Of a stretch of 64,000 nucleotides of DNA, positions 61,088 through 64,000 are shown one piece after another. Position 1 is the stretch's first letter. Each line of letters starts with the position of its first letter. Below the pieces are notes generated by a model. The model did not search any database. It saw nothing but the letters and a program-made list of their open reading frames with translations, and was not told the origin of the DNA. Origin of the DNA: Bacteroidota bacterium (GTDB taxonomy: Bacteria > Bacteroidota > Bacteroidia > AKYH767-A > 2013-40CM-41-45); NCBI GenBank assembly GCA_016720655.1, contig JADKKE010000009.1, forward strand, positions 99,736 through 163,735, in the 5' to 3' direction. A program made the translations under genes and the position numbers.

Positions 61088-63547
61088 CTATTCAGATTTA
61101 GCAGGCTTGTCTTTATTTTTTTTCCGACGAGAAAACATCTTTTTCTTTTTGCCGGTTTCTTCATCCTCGTAATATCCATAGCCACTTCCGTAGCCATATC
61201 CATAACCATAACCATATCCATAACCGTAGCCATAGCCATACGGAAGACTTCCGGCTTTTACAGCATTCAAAATGATACTCAGGTTTCGAATACGCCCTTC
61301 TTTGTACATTTTATTGACAATATCCAGGTGATGCTTACGGGTAACATTTTGCCTCACAACATAGACTGTGGAAGTCGCATATTTGCTTAACATCATTGCA
61401 TCTGTAATCAATCCGATTGGCGGTGAGTCAATGATGATGTATTCGTATCTTTCCCTTAAGTAATTCATCAGATCGTCCATCTTATCACTGAGCAATAATT
61501 CCGATGGATTGGGTGGCTTCGGACCGGAAAGAACAAAGTCAAGATTTTTCACTCCGGAAACCTGTACTATTTGATCCAGCGTTGCCGCTCCGATTAAATA
61601 ATTACTTACTCCGGTTTCACTTTTCAGGTCGAATCGTTCAGGAGATTTCGGTTTGCGCAAATCCAACCCAACCATCACGGTTCGTTTCCCGGAAAGTGCT
61701 ATTATTCCTGCGAGATTGAGGGCACAATAACTTTTTCCTTCAGCACTCACGGAAGAGGTAACGAGAACAGTGGTCGTCTGTTTTGGATCCGGTTGGAAGT
61801 ATTGAAGGTTGGTCCGGATAGAACGAAACGCTTCCGCAACATATCCTTTAGGATTATCATGTACCACGAGTTCAGCATCCACGTTACTAAGTCCAACGAT
61901 TCCTAACAATGGAATGCTGGTGGACCTTTCAAGTGTCATTCGGTCACGGATTTTATCATTGAGGGCATCACGGAAATAAGTGAAACCTGCAGGAAGCAGC
62001 AAACCGATAAGAATTGCAATTGCAAAGACTTCGCTTTTTACCGGTTTGATAGGTCTTGAACTTGCATGACCACGGTCCACTAATTTATTATCTGATATGG
62101 TTGACGCAAGAATAATAGCGGTCTCCGCTCTTTTCTGCATCAGGTAAGTATACAAGGTGGCCTTTACTGTTCTTTGTCGGTCAATGTTCACCATCACACG
62201 CTGTGAGCCCGGCAGCAATTTAATTTTCGCTTCCACCCTGCTCAGCTGCGCTGTCGCTTCCGTTTGAGATGCTTTTAATCCTGCACGGATACTTTTGATA
62301 TTCTCGAGCAGATCACTTTTCGTATTCTGTATCGCCAACACGATTTCCACCATGCGTGGATTATCAGGAGTAGCCGAACCGGACAACATATCTCTTTGTC
62401 CTTGTAAATCGTTCAGTTGTGTGACGAGTTTTAACAAGAGAGCGTCATCAATCCCGATACTGGCGGGTGACATACCTCTAAGATTTTTTTCTTCCCTCAC
62501 ATAATTCTCGAGGTAGGACATGAAACTCAATTTCAGATCAAGCTCTGAAATTTTCGAATCGTAATCCTTGGCAGCAGACAAAAAGGACGCGGCCTCTGCT
62601 GTAACATCGGTAATCCCTTTCTCTGATCGGAATCGTTCGTACTCCCCTTCAACCTCATCCAGATCTTTTGAAATGACAGCAAGTTGCTCATCTATGAAGG
62701 TCAAGGAATTTCTTGCCAACTCATTTTTTTCTTCGATGTTACTTCTCAGCCATACTTCAACAAGTTTATTGATAAAGTCAACTGCCTTTTCCGGTACAGG
62801 ATCTTCCAGTGTAAGTTTGAGAATAGAAGATTGCTTGTTCGCAATAGAAACATCAATCGCTCTTTGATACCGGTCAATCAGCCCGTCTTCCGTATTGAAA
62901 CGAATGACAAAATTCCGTTTATCATATTCCGGGTTTTTGAAGGCCGCATTATTAAAAAAATCTTTTTTCTCCAGAGAATATGTCCCCAACTGATTCGTAA
63001 CCTTTTCACCGAAGAGACGGACTTCTTTTACTTCTTTATCCTCACGCGGATTAAAAAAAGCGAGCTCGTATTTGGTATCGCTCAGTACGTGTATTTTAAT
63101 AGGAATTGTATAGGTAAAAAACCGAAGTGTGTCGTATTTAAAACGGAATGGACAATTAGTATAAAGTTCACTTGTTTTAAGGTTCCCTTTTAAGAAATAG
63201 GTAACATCGAAATTCAGATCCGTAACTGTTTTTGAAATCATGGACCTCGATCTCAGAACCTCGATTTCATTCTGAATATTTCGATCTGTTGTGAAATCAT
63301 TGAGCTGTTTCAAGATATCTGCTGCATCCGTAGAACTTTTCGGTTGTTTAACCATCACCAGTCCTGTGGCGCTATAGACCGGAGTCATGTACCAATTGTA
63401 GTAGTATGCAAAAAGCAATGCCATGATCATGCTGATCAGGTACAGGTACCAATACCGCACAACATAATTAAAAAAGAAATGCATCAGGTTGAGGCCCTGA
63501 TCATCCTGTTCAAGCTGTTCCTGTGGTATGTTTGCGGGTTGATTCAT
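61088..63547 (-). CDS. Polysaccharide co-polymerase and tyrosine autokinase (Wzc-like)
   Basis: 819 residues. Wzz domain with a first membrane helix (about 34-54), a long coiled-coil/GNVR region (about 230-475) and a second helix (about 506-522). The kinase domain has Walker A 'TSSVSAEGKS' (597-606), Walker A' 'VMVGLDLR' (624-631, Gly-Leu-Asp instead of the more usual Ile-Asp-x-Asp, as often in Bacteroidota) and Walker B 'YIIIDSPP'. The tail is a Tyr-Gly run (769-793) followed by 'EDEETGKKKKMFSRRKKNKD'. Wzc kinases control chain length and export by cyclic autophosphorylation of C-terminal tyrosines; here the YG run supplies about 14 Tyr. Lies between the Wza-like gene (28 nt) and wzx. Confidence 0.93.
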   Translation of the reverse strand: MNQPANIPQEQLEQDDQGLNLMHFFFNYVVRYWYLYLISMIMALLFAYYYNWYMTPVYSATGLVMVKQPKSSTDAADILKQLNDFTTDRNIQNEIEVLRSRSMISKTVTDLNFDVTYFLKGNLKTSELYTNCPFRFKYDTLRFFTYTIPIKIHVLSDTKYELAFFNPREDKEVKEVRLFGEKVTNQLGTYSLEKKDFFNNAAFKNPEYDKRNFVIRFNTEDGLIDRYQRAIDVSIANKQSSILKLTLEDPVPEKAVDFINKLVEVWLRSNIEEKNELARNSLTFIDEQLAVISKDLDEVEGEYERFRSEKGITDVTAEAASFLSAAKDYDSKISELDLKLSFMSYLENYVREEKNLRGMSPASIGIDDALLLKLVTQLNDLQGQRDMLSGSATPDNPRMVEIVLAIQNTKSDLLENIKSIRAGLKASQTEATAQLSRVEAKIKLLPGSQRVMVNIDRQRTVKATLYTYLMQKRAETAIILASTISDNKLVDRGHASSRPIKPVKSEVFAIAILIGLLLPAGFTYFRDALNDKIRDRMTLERSTSIPLLGIVGLSNVDAELVVHDNPKGYVAEAFRSIRTNLQYFQPDPKQTTTVLVTSSVSAEGKSYCALNLAGIIALSGKRTVMVGLDLRKPKSPERFDLKSETGVSNYLIGAATLDQIVQVSGVKNLDFVLSGPKPPNPSELLLSDKMDDLMNYLRERYEYIIIDSPPIGLITDAMMLSKYATSTVYVVRQNVTRKHHLDIVNKMYKEGRIRNLSIILNAVKAGSLPYGYGYGYGYGYGYGYGYGSGYGYYEDEETGKKKKMFSRRKKNKDKPAKSE
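61175..61243 (-). repeat. Hexanucleotide repeat coding the Tyr-Gly tail of Wzc
   Basis: Tandem variants of TATGGN/TACGGN on the coding strand (CCATAN on the plus strand), about eleven hexamers. Each encodes Tyr-Gly. The repeat stays in frame if units are lost or gained, so the number of phosphorylatable tyrosines could vary by slippage. Confidence 0.8.
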
Positions 63548-63575
63548 GATTGCTGAAAGTCCTTAATTGATGGGC

Positions 63576-64000
63576 TTATTTCGTCAGACCATAGACGGCA
63601 ATAAGGGCTACGACACCTCCGAAAATGATTGGAAGTACGCGGTAGTAATTTTGAGCAAGAAATTTTTTCTGCTTCATTGGCTCTACATAAACAATATCAT
63701 TGCAATGCAGATTGTAAAAAGGCGAATTGAACAAATCCCGGTTGGTGAGGTCGACAATTCCAAATTCCTTTTTTCCATTCAACTCACGGATAACCATAAT
63801 ATTTTCACGGGTACTAAAAACTGTGAGATCACCGGCAAGGGCCAATGCTTCGGGCAGAGTTATTTTCTCATTGGGCACAGTGAAAACTCCGGGATGAAGT
63901 ACTTCTCCCATTACGGTCACCCTAAAATTCCGGATATTTAATTTTACTGAAGGATTTATAAGGTATTTAATCATTTTACTTACAATCGTGTCCCTTGCCA
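63576..64000 (-). CDS. Polysaccharide export protein (Wza-like), 5' end beyond window
   Basis: The frame is open to the right edge: codons before the first ATG (63974) read 'ARDTIVSKMIKYLINPSVKL', so the gene enters from outside the window. The visible 141 residues contain an SLBB-type domain ('RVTVMGEVLHPGVFTVPNEK', 'ITLPEALALAGDL', 'NIMVIRELNGKKEFGIVDLT') and a C-terminal membrane segment ('YRVLPIIFGGVVALIAVYG'). A C-terminal inner-membrane helix in place of the Wza outer-membrane helix is usual in Bacteroidota export proteins. It precedes wzc by 28 nt, the normal order of the export module. Confidence 0.88.
   Translation of the reverse strand, partial: ARDTIVSKMIKYLINPSVKLNIRNFRVTVMGEVLHPGVFTVPNEKITLPEALALAGDLTVFSTRENIMVIRELNGKKEFGIVDLTNRDLFNSPFYNLHCNDIVYVEPMKQKKFLAQNYYRVLPIIFGGVVALIAVYGLTK

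Overview
The window is Bacteroidota chromosomal DNA. The evidence is a SusC-type TonB-dependent receptor, secreted proteins ending in type IX secretion (T9SS) C-terminal signals, SprB-like repeats, dockerin-like C-terminal doublets, GEVED domains, Bacteroidota-type -7 promoter elements (TAnnTTTG) and a lack of clear Shine-Dalgarno sequences. I cannot place it more finely from sequence alone. No rRNA, tRNA or CRISPR was seen.

Layout. 1-4731 (minus): a TonB-dependent receptor followed by a secreted protein cut by the left edge. 5121-9417 (plus): smc, its terminator, and a small T9SS-tailed protein. 9436-32657 (minus): three consecutive giant secreted proteins. The first (about 1,403 aa) is intact. 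The second (about 2,281 aa, SprB-like repeats, T9SS tail) and third (about 3,886 aa, beta-helix, Ig-like, GEVED and nidogen-like modules, dockerin-like tail) are broken by single- or two-base indels, and each reads as one protein once these are repaired. 33232-64000 (almost all minus): a capsule or exopolysaccharide locus. It runs from a Wza-like export protein (cut by the right edge) and a Wzc tyrosine kinase, through a Wzx flippase, aminotransferase, acyltransferases, glycosyltransferases, AsnB, a Wzy/ligase-like membrane protein, a bi-domain oxidoreductase, deacetylases, a formyltransferase, a hexapeptide acyltransferase and a DUF354 glycosyltransferase, to a sugar transferase and a Wzi-like outer-membrane protein.

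How it fits together. The polysaccharide genes form tight runs with gaps of 1-30 nt or 4-8 nt overlaps. They contain the parts of a Wzx/Wzy-type pathway: initiating sugar transferase, several GT4-like enzymes, flippase, polymerase, co-polymerase kinase, outer-membrane export and Wzi-like surface attachment. The enzymes imply a decorated polymer: amino sugars (aminotransferase), N-formyl or N-acyl groups (formyltransferase, GNAT, FemAB-like), amides (AsnB), O-acyl groups and methyl groups. The least expected part is a pair of pol-beta-type nucleotidyltransferase-fold proteins on either side of a methyltransferase (51848-54524).

A caution runs through the window: about 20 indels and one in-frame stop interrupt otherwise conserved genes. 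Most are one-base losses in short homopolymers, several in the context GAAGC/GCTTC, and in the repeats repair restores the exact consensus. Sequencing or polishing error is the simplest explanation, but decay cannot be excluded.
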